Positions 33,190 to 41,458 of a DNA stretch of 60,682 bases are shown one piece after another. The DNA is from Christensenella sp. UBA1242. Lineage in GTDB: Bacteria > Bacillota > Clostridia > Christensenellales > UBA1242. Where the stretch lies: the NCBI GenBank assembly GCA_002308915.1, contig DBWI01000021.1:41280-101961 (forward strand), written 5' to 3'. Numbering within the stretch: the stretch's first letter is position 1; each line of letters starts with the position of its first letter. The position numbers and the translations under genes are program-made. The notes beneath the pieces are model-generated. The model did not search any database and had not been told where the DNA came from. It saw only the letters and a program-made list of their open reading frames with translations.

Positions 33190-33233
33190 CTGGCGATCCA
33201 CCAAAAAAAACGATAGACAACTATCGTTTTTTT
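33190..33233 (+). repeat. Right copy of direct repeat, candidate attR; also a terminator for the Nudix gene
   Basis: CTGGCGATCCACCA followed by the hairpin ACGATAG-ACAA-CTATCGT and T run. The first 14 nt are the 3' end of tRNA-Lys including CCA, with no other tRNA sequence upstream. The hairpin, read on the minus strand, would end the gene finishing at 33232. Confidence 0.8.
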
Positions 33234-33711
33234 AATCTCTTGTTGTTATTATTAAAACATCATCGTTTAACAATATATCTTTTATAAAACTTGGTCTAAC
33301 ATCACTTGTTTTAAGTTGGTCTAAATCAAACCACTTAAAGTCTAAATGTTGGATTTTGCCCTTGTCAAGTTCCTCCCTGACATAATCACTTGTATTTATT
33401 TTGTTTTCATCAACTGCTTCAACCAAATAATAAAAACCAAGTTCATGAAACTTTTTGTAATCATTTTGGTCATAAAAGAAGTTTTGATTTATTGCAAGAA
33501 GTTTTTTGATTTTTACTTCATAATCAAGTTCTTCATGCATTTCTCTAAGAACAGCTGCGTCGGTATCTTCGCCAAGTTCTACATGTCCACCAGGTAGACA
33601 ATAAAAATTGTTTGTATTAATCTTTACGAGTAAATATTTCCCATTATGCTCCAATATTCCACAAACTCTAAATTTAAATTTTCCTTCTTCAGATTTTATT
33701 GATATATCCAT
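33232..33711 (-). CDS. Nudix hydrolase
   Basis: 159 residues. Nudix box GGHVELGEDTDAAVLREMHEELD near residue 40-62 (quoted here as separate parts: GGHVELGED, REMHEELD) with the metal-binding RE--EE. Preceded by LPGGH as in ADP-ribose/MutT-like members. Hydrolyses a nucleoside diphosphate linked to X; substrate unknown. AGGTGG sits before the ATG. Last gene before the candidate attR. Confidence 0.88.
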   Translation of the reverse strand: MDISIKSEEGKFKFRVCGILEHNGKYLLVKINTNNFYCLPGGHVELGEDTDAAVLREMHEELDYEVKIKKLLAINQNFFYDQNDYKKFHELGFYYLVEAVDENKINTSDYVREELDKGKIQHLDFKWFDLDQLKTSDVRPSFIKDILLNDDVLIITTRD

Positions 33712-33819
33712 ATTCCACCTAATATTAGGATAATATTTCCAATATTTTTAGTCAATTAAATTTGATTATAGTTAAAAAGTTAAGTTATCTATCACACACA
33801 CCAACAGTATAATATGATA

Positions 33820-33848
33820 TTGACAATTTGATTGTTTTGTTCTAAACT
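33820..33848 (+). promoter_or_regulatory. Sigma-A-type promoter
   Basis: TTGACA (33820-33825), 17-bp spacer, TAAACT (33843-33848), 19 nt before the ATG at 33868. Confidence 0.65.
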
Positions 33849-33867
33849 ATAGCAAAGTGAGGTAAAC

Positions 33868-34440
33868 ATGGCAAGAAAAATTTTAATCCCACATGCAGAT
33901 GTGAGAAAAAGGCAAGAAGACGCAACTGCAAGAAAGAAAATTCCAGAAGAATTTCGTCAAGCAAAAAGTGATCGCAAATTTAGTTCTATATTATCAATTA
34001 TTGGAACAGTTTTAACAATTGCAGTCATTGTTTCAGCAATATTACTTGGTCGTGTTAGCCTAGGAATTATTTATGCTGCATCAATTGGCGCAATAACATT
34101 AGGTCAAGGGATAAAAGCAATAAGCAGTCACAGAAAAATTAAAGAAATTTTAAGACAATATCCTGAACTAAAAAATATGAGCAAACAAGAATTATTGAAA
34201 GAAATAGAAAGAATAAACAATCTTTATGAACAATGGTTCAATAGACCATTTGAAGAACATAAAATTGGTTTTGAAGAATGGATGGAAAAACATTCAGCAG
34301 AAATTACAGCAGCAGAAGCTCAAGAAGAAGTTGTTTTGGAACAAAACCCAGAAACAACAGAAGAATTAGACACAACAATAATTGACAACACAACAAAAGC
34401 CGATTACAATACAAAAAATGATGACGGCATGGAATTATAA
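33868..34440 (+). CDS. Unknown membrane protein with acidic tail
   Basis: 190 residues. A basic N-terminus (about 38 residues), two membrane segments near 39-62 and 64-85, then a helical region (EILRQYPELKNMSKQELLKE) and a Glu/Thr-rich acidic tail ending GMEL. No family recognised. GTGAGG precedes the ATG; own promoter and terminator. Confidence 0.65.
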   Translation: MARKILIPHADVRKRQEDATARKKIPEEFRQAKSDRKFSSILSIIGTVLTIAVIVSAILLGRVSLGIIYAASIGAITLGQGIKAISSHRKIKEILRQYPELKNMSKQELLKEIERINNLYEQWFNRPFEEHKIGFEEWMEKHSAEITAAEAQEEVVLEQNPETTEELDTTIIDNTTKADYNTKNDDGMEL

Positions 34441-34455
34441 TAAACATCAATAACA

Positions 34456-34490
34456 AAAAGCATACACTTTATTTGTGTATGCTTTTTTAT
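34456..34490 (+). terminator. Rho-independent terminator
   Basis: Stem AAAAGCATACAC/GTGTATGCTTTT followed by T run. Confidence 0.85.
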
Positions 34491-34611
34491 TCTTTATTAA
34501 AATCATATTGAATAAACATCAACTAAATGTGAATAATGTTTTGCTTTTGGATAAAATGTTTGACGAAAGCGATTCAACAGTAAGATTTTCTCTGATTTGT
34601 GTTTTTAGAAA

Positions 34612-35136
34612 TCAATCAACTTCAAACTTGTTTCTTATACTTAAAATTCTACGATTAACTTCTTCAATATTAATTGGAGTATAATCAATTTTTTCAACAC
34701 TAACACAATGTCCACAAAAAGAATATGTATTATAATTAGGATTATTGTGAATATGCCCATAAATATTAACATAAGGCATAAGCTTGTTAACATAAATTGG
34801 CTCGTGAGAAAGAATAAAATACTTATTAACTATCACAGGATAATCATAGACAGTTTCAAAGCCCATATCTTGATATTCTTTTATGGAAAACAAATCGTGA
34901 TTTCCCCTAACCAAATACTTTTTCCCATTCAATCTGCTTGTTATCTGCTTTGTCTTTTCAAAACTTAAGTTTGAATAATCTCCAACAACAAAAACAACAT
35001 CATTAGTATCAACAACACTATTCCAATTTTCAATAAGTCTTTCCGTCATTTCTGTTGCATTTTCAAAAGGTCTTTGTTCATACTTTACTATATTTTCATC
35101 TCCAAAATGCGTATCAGCAATCAAAAATGTTTTCAT
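34612..35136 (-). CDS. Calcineurin-like metallophosphoesterase
   Basis: 174 residues. The five metal-binding blocks are in order: ADTHFGDENI, VGDYSN, GNHD, LSHEP and YGHIHN. Typical of the small phage/bacterial phosphoesterases in which the His of DTHFGH is lost to Asp here (DTHFGD). Acts on a phosphodiester or phosphomonoester; substrate unknown. Overlaps the upstream hydrolase gene by 23 bp; AAGGAG before its ATG lies inside that gene. Confidence 0.88.
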   Translation of the reverse strand: MKTFLIADTHFGDENIVKYEQRPFENATEMTERLIENWNSVVDTNDVVFVVGDYSNLSFEKTKQITSRLNGKKYLVRGNHDLFSIKEYQDMGFETVYDYPVIVNKYFILSHEPIYVNKLMPYVNIYGHIHNNPNYNTYSFCGHCVSVEKIDYTPINIEEVNRRILSIRNKFEVD

Positions 35137-35905
35137 CTTTATTCTCCTTTAATTGATTTTCAAATACTTGAATCATATTACATATTTCTTCAAGTTCACC
35201 ATCATTTGCAAAGTTATGATCTGCATTTTTGAAAAGTTTTATGGTGTAATTATCAAAATGTGCTTTTGCAAAGTTGATTGTGTTCTCACTTGGAGCAATA
35301 TCATCTTTTTGACCTTGAATTATTAATGTATTTTCATATATCTTATATTGTGATTTTATCAATTCATTACTTGAATTTGTAAAATCATTTATTATATCTT
35401 CATTAAATTGAAAATTTTTTAGAAGTGGCAAGACAAAATTTTTACTTTCTTTATTTATATTAAAATATGGCTTCAAATTCTCAACTGCGCTACAAATATC
35501 AACAGCTGGTGATTTCAAAATTATACTACTTACTTTGATATCATTTTCTAGCATACTTTTGAGTATTATATGCCCGCCCATACTTGTACCAAAAAGTCCA
35601 ATGTTCTTGTTTGGATAGTTGTTCTTAACAAAGTTTATAACATCATTCAAATCATCAATACAATTTTGAATAGAAAAATTACTAAAGTCAACATCACTTT
35701 CACCATGTCCAATAAAATCAAATGTTATTGCACCTATTCCAATTTTTCTAAGTTCTTCAATAATTCTCAAAACTGTTGGTCTATTTTTATCACCACCCAG
35801 TCCATGCAAAAATATATAGACTTTTTGCTCATTCCCATCTATATAGGTATTACAATTTATATAATAATTGTTTCGACTTTTTATAACTTTTTCCATAACA
35901 TTCAT
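35114..35905 (-). CDS. Alpha/beta hydrolase
   Basis: 263 residues. Oxyanion motif FLHGLGGDK, nucleophile elbow GTSMGG, acid in QGQKDDIAP and His in NADHNFAND. Fits esterase/lysophospholipase-like members. Substrate unknown. Overlaps the phosphoesterase gene by 23 bp and follows a Nudix gene by 9 bp, so the three likely form one transcript. AAGGAC precedes the first ATG; the ATG three codons later is also possible. Confidence 0.88.
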   Translation of the reverse strand: MNVMEKVIKSRNNYYINCNTYIDGNEQKVYIFLHGLGGDKNRPTVLRIIEELRKIGIGAITFDFIGHGESDVDFSNFSIQNCIDDLNDVINFVKNNYPNKNIGLFGTSMGGHIILKSMLENDIKVSSIILKSPAVDICSAVENLKPYFNINKESKNFVLPLLKNFQFNEDIINDFTNSSNELIKSQYKIYENTLIIQGQKDDIAPSENTINFAKAHFDNYTIKLFKNADHNFANDGELEEICNMIQVFENQLKENKDENIFDC

Positions 35906-35914
35906 TGTCCTTAT

Positions 35915-36493
35915 TTATTTTATATTTTTATAGTAAAAAACTTGAAGTAACAAATTCCCAGTTAGCCCAACAACATTGTTCTTTAAAAATTCTGGAATTT
36001 CATTTAGTGTAATAATTTTTCTTGTTATATCTTCACTTTCTTCCAAATGTTGTTCACCAATATCTTCTATCTCTGCAAAATAACAAGTCATATTTTCGTC
36101 AGTAAGCCCTGCAGTTGTGTGCCCAGCCAAAGTTACTTGTTCAACACCTTTAACAGTTGCACCCACTTCTTCAAATATTTCTCTTTTAACATCACATTCA
36201 ATATCATCTTGATGTTCAACAAGTCCTGCACATAAATCATATGTGTATGCATTTAATGGACTCCTAAATTCATAATTGAGCACAATATAAATTTTTCCAT
36301 CTTTTTTGAAATATGGCAAAACCTTGATTGCATCAACATATTCTTTGTTCTTATATCCAAGTTGTTCAAAATTTCTGCGTGAAGCAAAATAATATACTCT
36401 AGTATTTCCGTTCTCCATCAAAAATGTTGATTGATACATATTCAAATATTTTAAATCTGTAAGTTGCTTTACTTCCAATAACTTGCTTTTCAT
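35915..36493 (-). CDS. Nudix hydrolase, ADP-ribose pyrophosphatase-like
   Basis: 192 residues. The Nudix box is AGLVEHQDDIECDVKREIFEEVGA (parts: AGLVEHQDD, REIFEEVG). The fold before it (LNYEFRSPLNAYTYDL, with the R and L-AGLVE pattern) resembles NudF/ADP-ribose pyrophosphatases, which form domain-swapped dimers. Likely cleaves ADP-ribose or an NDP-sugar. ATG 36493 has GAGG 5 nt upstream, preferred to the earlier 36523. First gene of the Nudix-hydrolase-phosphoesterase set. Confidence 0.85.
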   Translation of the reverse strand: MKSKLLEVKQLTDLKYLNMYQSTFLMENGNTRVYYFASRRNFEQLGYKNKEYVDAIKVLPYFKKDGKIYIVLNYEFRSPLNAYTYDLCAGLVEHQDDIECDVKREIFEEVGATVKGVEQVTLAGHTTAGLTDENMTCYFAEIEDIGEQHLEESEDITRKIITLNEIPEFLKNNVVGLTGNLLLQVFYYKNIK

Positions 36494-36563
36494 AAGTTCC
36501 TCAATATAAATTATATCATACAAATTTCTTGATTACAAAATATTATGGATTGATTAATATAAA

Positions 36564-36593
36564 TTGCAAAAAATAACAATAATAATATATAAT
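36564..36593 (+). promoter_or_regulatory. Promoter for a leaderless transcript
   Basis: TTGCAA (36564-36569), 18-bp spacer, TATAAT (36588-36593), then 6 nt and the ATG at 36600, with no ribosome binding site. Confidence 0.65.
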
Positions 36594-36599
36594 AAAGAT

Positions 36600-37097
36600 A
36601 TGGAAAATGTAATTTATTTGGTATATCCTGGACTTGGAAAGACTTATTCAGCAAAAATTAATAAAAAGATATTAGATGTAAGTCTTTCAAAATTTGAAAA
36701 TCTTAACTATGAAAACATAAATGCAAAAGATATTGAAAAACTCAAGGGAACACAAATTGAAATGAAGAAAAATCCAGACTCCCCTAACAATTTGATTGAT
36801 TTCTTAAACAACAATTTGCATAATAACAAAATTATTGTTATGGCACTAAAGCCAAGTAATATTGATTTTTTGATAAAAAACAATTTTGACTTTGTGTTTG
36901 TTATGCCAGCAGAAGACAAAATTGAAGAACTAAAAAAACAATATCAAGATAGGCAAAACACACAATTTGTTGTAAACAGAAACATTGAAAATATTTCAAA
37001 AACAAATCAAGATATTTTAAAATATTCCAAAAAGATTTTCTATATTAACAAGCACAAACATTTGATTGATTTGTTTAATGACATAAAGTTGATATAA
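36600..37097 (+). CDS. Small P-loop protein
   Basis: 165 residues. LVYPGLGKTYSAK near residues 6-18 is a Walker A-type loop at the very N-terminus, like small phage-type kinases and adenylate-kinase-like proteins. IIVMALKPSNIDFL and DFVFVMPAEDKIEEL are further strands; IEELKKQYQDRQN resembles a lid helix with RQ. No family name is secure. Apparently leaderless; starts exactly where the promoter predicts the transcript to start. Confidence 0.6.
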   Translation: MENVIYLVYPGLGKTYSAKINKKILDVSLSKFENLNYENINAKDIEKLKGTQIEMKKNPDSPNNLIDFLNNNLHNNKIIVMALKPSNIDFLIKNNFDFVFVMPAEDKIEELKKQYQDRQNTQFVVNRNIENISKTNQDILKYSKKIFYINKHKHLIDLFNDIKLI

Positions 37098-37220
37098 CAA
37101 GACCATAATCAATCTGCCAACAAGGCATATGTATATTGACAAAAAACATCTTGTTTGATAACATAAAAACATAAAGATTTTACCCCAAAAAACATGTGAA
37201 TTAAACAAAAGGAGAAAAAA

Positions 37221-37769
37221 TTGAGCTACACAGAATATTTTGATTTGTTCTATGCTGCACAAAAAAAAGATTGCAAAAACAAAGCATTTTTGATTGATGT
37301 GAAAAACAGTAGAAATGATTTGGCAAGTTATGAAGAATATCACAAATATCACCTTGCTGTTGACTACATAACAAAAAAACTTGCTAAGCTTGGTTGTCTT
37401 TTGCAAGACGAAAACAATGTTATGTGCATACTTTTGGACAAAGATCAATATCATCCACACATTGATTCACTAAAACGCAACCCAATGATTACTGGTGATG
37501 CATCTTGCTTTTTTGTAAAAGCAGACTCAATATCCGACAAAGAATTTATTAAAATTTTGTGCAGTGCAATAACCAAATTTGACATCAATTTTTCATTCCA
37601 CTTCATGTCAGGAAAATATGAAACAGACAGTTATGCCGAAGGTAAAACAAAGATGTATCGTGGCTATATGCTACCAATGCTTGAATACCTCTCAAAAATA
37701 AATGGAACATTGATAGACAAAAACTATATTAGCAAAAATATGCAAAAATGTGATGAAAAATGGCAATAA
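37221..37769 (+). CDS. Unknown protein, TTG start
   Basis: 182 residues, no family recognised. Soluble, with a Lys-rich N-terminal third, then alternating strands (VMCILLDKDQYHP, ASCFFVKADSISD, INFSFHFMSGKYE). Some Cys (CLLQD, CSAIT) and His. The start is TTG 37221 because AAAGGAG lies 6 nt upstream and no in-frame ATG is nearby. Terminator overlaps its stop. Confidence 0.6.
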   Translation: MSYTEYFDLFYAAQKKDCKNKAFLIDVKNSRNDLASYEEYHKYHLAVDYITKKLAKLGCLLQDENNVMCILLDKDQYHPHIDSLKRNPMITGDASCFFVKADSISDKEFIKILCSAITKFDINFSFHFMSGKYETDSYAEGKTKMYRGYMLPMLEYLSKINGTLIDKNYISKNMQKCDEKWQ

Positions 37770-37783
37770 TTTGCCATTTTTTT
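37751..37783 (+). terminator. Rho-independent terminator
   Basis: Stem AAAATGGCAA/TTGCCATTTT around the TAA stop, followed by T run. Confidence 0.8.
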
Positions 37784-37835
37784 GTTAAAAAGACTAAATT
37801 TTGCTATTTTTGAGTAAACTAACACAATGTAAAAC

Positions 37836-37872
37836 AAATAAAAAATTGCAGCCGCTAACTGCAATTTTTTGT
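37836..37872 (-). terminator. Rho-independent terminator
   Basis: Stem AAAATTGCAG/CTGCAATTTT, loop about CCGCTAA, after the stop at 37882 on the minus strand. Confidence 0.8.
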
Positions 37873-37881
37873 TAATCAATA

Positions 37882-39252
37882 TTACATTTCTGCTTTTACA
37901 AAATCACTTGTTGCATCTTTTTCAAAAACATATTCACTATAACTAATTGATTCTTTGAGTATTTCATACATACGCTTTGACTTGTCATCTTTTGAACCTT
38001 TTTCAAAATCCTTAACAACAACAGCTAAACAATCAACAATTTCTTTCATGTCAACTTTTGAAGTGTGCTCATACAAATATTGGCTTATAACTTTTTTGCT
38101 TTTGAATACATTTAATTTTTTAACATCTTTTTGTGCAAGTTCATAATTTTTGTTAAGACATTCATCAAAACTTCCCTTGCCATTTTTGCAATCTCTTGCA
38201 GTTTGCTCCAAAACCAAAAAGTCAATAAAATCTTGCCTTGACAATAGATAGTCGCCTAAGTTTTCTTGATGCATCTTGTCAACATGGTCTTGTAGTTTCA
38301 ATTTTGTTCCGTCTAATGACAATGAACAAGATAATGTCCAATTGGTATTCATACAAAAGTCTAACCATTCTATTTTTGGTTCATCATCGTCCAAGCCAAA
38401 TCTTTTTTCGATAATTTCTGTGTAGTCAAGATCTCTAACACTATCTGGATAAACTTTGTTTATGTCTGCCAAATTCAACAAAAAGTAAGCAAGTCTGTAA
38501 GTTTTTGGTTTTCCCCTGCTAAAGTCCCAAGTTGGGTCAACATGGAAGAAACCTTTGACTCCATACTTTTTGTCATCAATATAGACAATGTTTGTGGCAT
38601 GGCTAGACAGCTCAATTTTGTCCTTTGGTCCACGAATATGTGTAATCATTCCAAAACTATTAACAAAACACTTTAGGTTGTCATCTTTCATTTGTGTTAA
38701 AAGAGCTTGCAAATAAAAAGCATAACCCTTGCAAACAATTTTGTCACTGTTTGTTATTCCATAGATTGAACGAGATATTGATCTGTTTTCTCTTTTTTCA
38801 TCTTCTTCTATGTATTCCCTGCTTGCAACCTTGCAATATGCATGCATCAATTTTTCTAGTGGCGAATAATGCCTATATGACAAAATCTCTGTTGTTTCAT
38901 CTTTAATTATGTTGCAAGTGTTTTCTACTTGGTTGTAATCATAAAAACCTTTTTCACTATAAACACCAACTTTGATATTATACTTTTGAAAATGTTCAAT
39001 CAAACTCTTTAATGACTTTAACTCTTCATTTGTAAAAACTGCTTTATTGAAATCATTGTTAAAAGCAAATACCATATTGGAATTTGTTAGTCCACTTTGT
39101 TTGTAAGTGGCAATAATTTTGTTGATATGCTTTTGGGCATTTCCATTTAATAAATCACGTGACAAAAGAGTAAGCAATTTTAGTTGCTTAACTTCTGCTT
39201 TTTTATCTAGGTAACCACTAACACCTTTGTTGTTCAACAAATACAATTTCAT
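37882..39252 (-). CDS. Transglutaminase-like protein, cytoplasmic
   Basis: 456 residues. The central domain has the transglutaminase/papain-like triad: Cys174 in KIVCKGYAFYLQALL, His218 in SSHATNIVYIDDKKYG, and Asp239 in FFHVDPTWD. These Cys, His and Asp frames match transglutaminase-like domains (CxGYA, HAWN, DPTWD). The N-terminal 150 residues are unrecognised and helical; the C-terminal 180 are mostly helical. No signal peptide, so it would act on cytoplasmic substrates, possibly as a cysteine protease or deamidase. No clear ribosome binding site (AAGAAAA only). Confidence 0.7.
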   Translation of the reverse strand: MKLYLLNNKGVSGYLDKKAEVKQLKLLTLLSRDLLNGNAQKHINKIIATYKQSGLTNSNMVFAFNNDFNKAVFTNEELKSLKSLIEHFQKYNIKVGVYSEKGFYDYNQVENTCNIIKDETTEILSYRHYSPLEKLMHAYCKVASREYIEEDEKRENRSISRSIYGITNSDKIVCKGYAFYLQALLTQMKDDNLKCFVNSFGMITHIRGPKDKIELSSHATNIVYIDDKKYGVKGFFHVDPTWDFSRGKPKTYRLAYFLLNLADINKVYPDSVRDLDYTEIIEKRFGLDDDEPKIEWLDFCMNTNWTLSCSLSLDGTKLKLQDHVDKMHQENLGDYLLSRQDFIDFLVLEQTARDCKNGKGSFDECLNKNYELAQKDVKKLNVFKSKKVISQYLYEHTSKVDMKEIVDCLAVVVKDFEKGSKDDKSKRMYEILKESISYSEYVFEKDATSDFVKAEM

Positions 39253-39337
39253 AATTAATTTTCTTGTTTATTTTATCACAAAAATACGTTTAAGTCAATA
39301 TGAATAATATCTTATCAAATAAGCTAAAAATAATTAA

Positions 39338-39366
39338 AAAATGGCAAATTGTTGCCATTTTTTGTT
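39338..39366 (-). terminator. Rho-independent terminator
   Basis: Stem AAAATGGCAA/TTGCCATTTT (loop ATTG), followed by T on the minus strand, downstream of the gene ending at 39397. Confidence 0.75.
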
Positions 39367-39396
39367 AAAAAACGATGTTTTTTGCTGTTTTTTATC

Positions 39397-39714
39397 TTAT
39401 AATTCCCTTTCGTTATCATCAACTTCAACTGTTTGTTTACTCAAAACGCCAGCATCTTTTAATGTTTTTATACCTTTGATCGAACTCCAATTATCTTTGT
39501 CGCTTATAAAATCCCATGTTAAGAGCCAATCTGCTTTTTCTTCTTCTGTAACATTATTTCTATCACTAATGTTCTTGATATAACTTTTTGCTTTTGCCAA
39601 AAATTCATCTCTGCTCTCAAAGTTATCTATTTCAAAAACCAATTCAAGTACATTGTAATAATAAGCATCTGTTTCAAAAAGTGGCATTTGTTCTTTGTTT
39701 GTTCTCTTTGCCAT
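39397..39714 (-). CDS. Unknown small protein
   Basis: 105 residues from ATG 39714 (ATG 39720 is also possible; GGGAG is 9 nt from the former and 3 nt from the latter). Basic N-terminus (MAKRTNKEQMPLF), an acidic middle (ESRDEFLAKAKSYI), and a tryptophan-containing stretch (KADWLLTWDFISDKDNW). No family recognised. Ends in a terminator. It sits in the accessory zone among unrelated single genes. Confidence 0.5.
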   Translation of the reverse strand: MAKRTNKEQMPLFETDAYYYNVLELVFEIDNFESRDEFLAKAKSYIKNISDRNNVTEEEKADWLLTWDFISDKDNWSSIKGIKTLKDAGVLSKQTVEVDDNEREL

Positions 39715-39744
39715 ATTCATTTTCTCCCTTCAACTTTTACTATA

Positions 39745-40191
39745 TCAAGTTATTTGATAAGTGTCAATATCCTCTTTTTCTAGTTTTGTCCAATGTTTAT
39801 TGCCACCCAAAAATTTAATTTCGTTTTCGTCATTAAAAGTTATGTACTCATCAAAATTTTGTCTTTTTAGTAGTTTTGTTGGAATGGCATATTCTGCAAC
39901 TTCAACTATGCCATTTTCGTTTTGACCATTTTGAAAGTATTTTCCCTTGCCTTCAAAAGCTCTTAATATTTCTTCATCAATATTGAACTTACACAAGTGA
40001 TTTGCATCAACTCCAAGTACTCCAAGCACTGTTAAGCAATCATCAAGATTTTTGAAAAAGTGCAAGTACTTGATTTTTGGAAAATAGTTGTGAGAATTTT
40101 CTGCGCACTTAGTATAGCAAGCACCCATTGTGATGTCATTGTTATTCCAGTGCTCAAATTCTTTTTTCGTCATAATTCTGTAAACATACAT
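39745..40191 (-). CDS. Unknown protein with a weak ADP-ribosyltransferase-like start
   Basis: 148 residues. It begins MYVYRIMTKKEFEHW and continues with GACYTKCAENSHNYF and YLHFFKNLDDCL. The opening YR-x-x-[ST] and later E-x-E-like strand arrangement recall small phage-type ART or RES-like folds, but the evidence is thin. The start at 40191 is chosen for the AGGTGA 8 nt upstream; the longer frame to 40299 is untranslated AT-rich sequence. Rated unknown. Confidence 0.5.
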   Translation of the reverse strand: MYVYRIMTKKEFEHWNNNDITMGACYTKCAENSHNYFPKIKYLHFFKNLDDCLTVLGVLGVDANHLCKFNIDEEILRAFEGKGKYFQNGQNENGIVEVAEYAIPTKLLKRQNFDEYITFNDENEIKFLGGNKHWTKLEKEDIDTYQIT

Positions 40192-40363
40192 AAATTTGTC
40201 ACCTATATTTGTTCTTTTTGTAAATAACATCTGTTGTCTAAACTGTTTATAGTATATCACAAAAATATCTGTTTGTACATAGAAAAATTTTAAAAGCAAA
40301 AACTTTATGCTTTCTTAATTTGCGCACAACAATAAAAAATGGTACACTAAAAAAGAGGTGCTT

Positions 40364-40939
40364 ATGGAAAAACTTTTATTCATAGATGCATGTATGAGAG
40401 ATAACAGCAGAACAAAAAAGTTGGCAAATTTTGTTTTGGAAAAGTTGGCAAAAAATTACACCATACAAACAATTGATTTGACACAAGGCGACATTTTGCC
40501 ACTTAACAAAGAGACATTGGAACAAAGGTTTGATAATAACATAGACGAAAAGTTTGTGAATTATGCAAAGATGTTTTCGCATGCAGAAAGAATCGTTATT
40601 GCTGCACCATTTTGGGACATGAGCTTCCCTGCTGTGCTAAAAGCATTTTTTGAGCAAATCTCACTTTTGAATATAACATTCAAAGATTGCGAAAAGAAAT
40701 GCGAAGGTCTTTGCAGAGCACAAAAAATTTTATACATCACAACAAGAGGTATGAAAATAAGAACAGGTTCAAAACTAGAACAAGCAACACCATACCTAAA
40801 AGCATTTGCTCACCTTTGCGGAATAAAAAAAGTATATACCATTTCTGCAAACAATCTTGACTACTTAAGCCCAAATGATGTAAACGAAAAGCTAAAAAAA
40901 GTTATGAAAAGAAATGCAAAATTTATTGAAAATTTTTAG
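40364..40939 (+). CDS. Flavodoxin-like NAD(P)H-dependent oxidoreductase
   Basis: 191 residues. KLLFIDACMRDNSRTKKLA at the start is the FMN phosphate-binding region, and AAPFWDMSFPAVLKAFFEQI is the isoalloxazine-contacting loop of the NADPH-dependent FMN reductase/AcpD-like family. Reduces quinones, azo compounds or flavins. ATG 40364 is preceded by AAAGAGG. It is followed by an isochorismatase-like gene 12 bp downstream. Confidence 0.85.
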   Translation: MEKLLFIDACMRDNSRTKKLANFVLEKLAKNYTIQTIDLTQGDILPLNKETLEQRFDNNIDEKFVNYAKMFSHAERIVIAAPFWDMSFPAVLKAFFEQISLLNITFKDCEKKCEGLCRAQKILYITTRGMKIRTGSKLEQATPYLKAFAHLCGIKKVYTISANNLDYLSPNDVNEKLKKVMKRNAKFIENF

Positions 40940-40951
40940 GAGAAAGCAAAA

Positions 40952-41422
40952 ATGAAAAACATAATAATTGTGGATATGCAAAAAGGTTTTATTAACAAAA
41001 ATAACGAATTTTTGGTAAAAAATATCAATAATTACCTAAAAAATAATACTTTTGACCATATTTTTTACACAAAATACATAAATTATGACAACAGCCCATT
41101 TGAAAAATTCTTGGACTGGAAAGAAGTAAAAGATAAAGATTCTCAACAAATTGTTGTTGACATAAAACCAAATTCTGTTATCTTTGAAAAGTATGGCTAT
41201 GGCATTGATGACAAAACAATCAAGTATTTAAAAGATAGCAACATCACAGAATGTGAACTTTGCGGAACAAATTCAGATGCATGTGTTGCGGCAATTGCAT
41301 TCAATTTGTTTGACAACGACATTAAGCCAATCATTCTCAAAGATTTATGTGGAACAAATGGATTAAAAAAAGTAGACAAATATGCAAAAGTCATATTTGA
41401 CTACGTTTTTCCAAAATCATAA
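40952..41422 (+). CDS. Isochorismatase-fold cysteine hydrolase
   Basis: 156 residues. The triad is visible: Asp8 in VDMQKGF, Lys80 in IFEKYGYG, and Cys111 in CGTNSDACVAA. The family includes nicotinamidases (PncA), isochorismatases and carbamoylhydrolases; the substrate cannot be fixed from the sequence. A nicotinamidase would fit the NAD-type enzymes 5 kb downstream, but that is a guess. TTAGGAG upstream of the ATG; probably co-transcribed with the flavodoxin-like gene. Confidence 0.8.
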   Translation: MKNIIIVDMQKGFINKNNEFLVKNINNYLKNNTFDHIFYTKYINYDNSPFEKFLDWKEVKDKDSQQIVVDIKPNSVIFEKYGYGIDDKTIKYLKDSNITECELCGTNSDACVAAIAFNLFDNDIKPIILKDLCGTNGLKKVDKYAKVIFDYVFPKS

Positions 41423-41458
41423 ATATTTTAATACAGAAACAAAAACCAAATCTATTTA

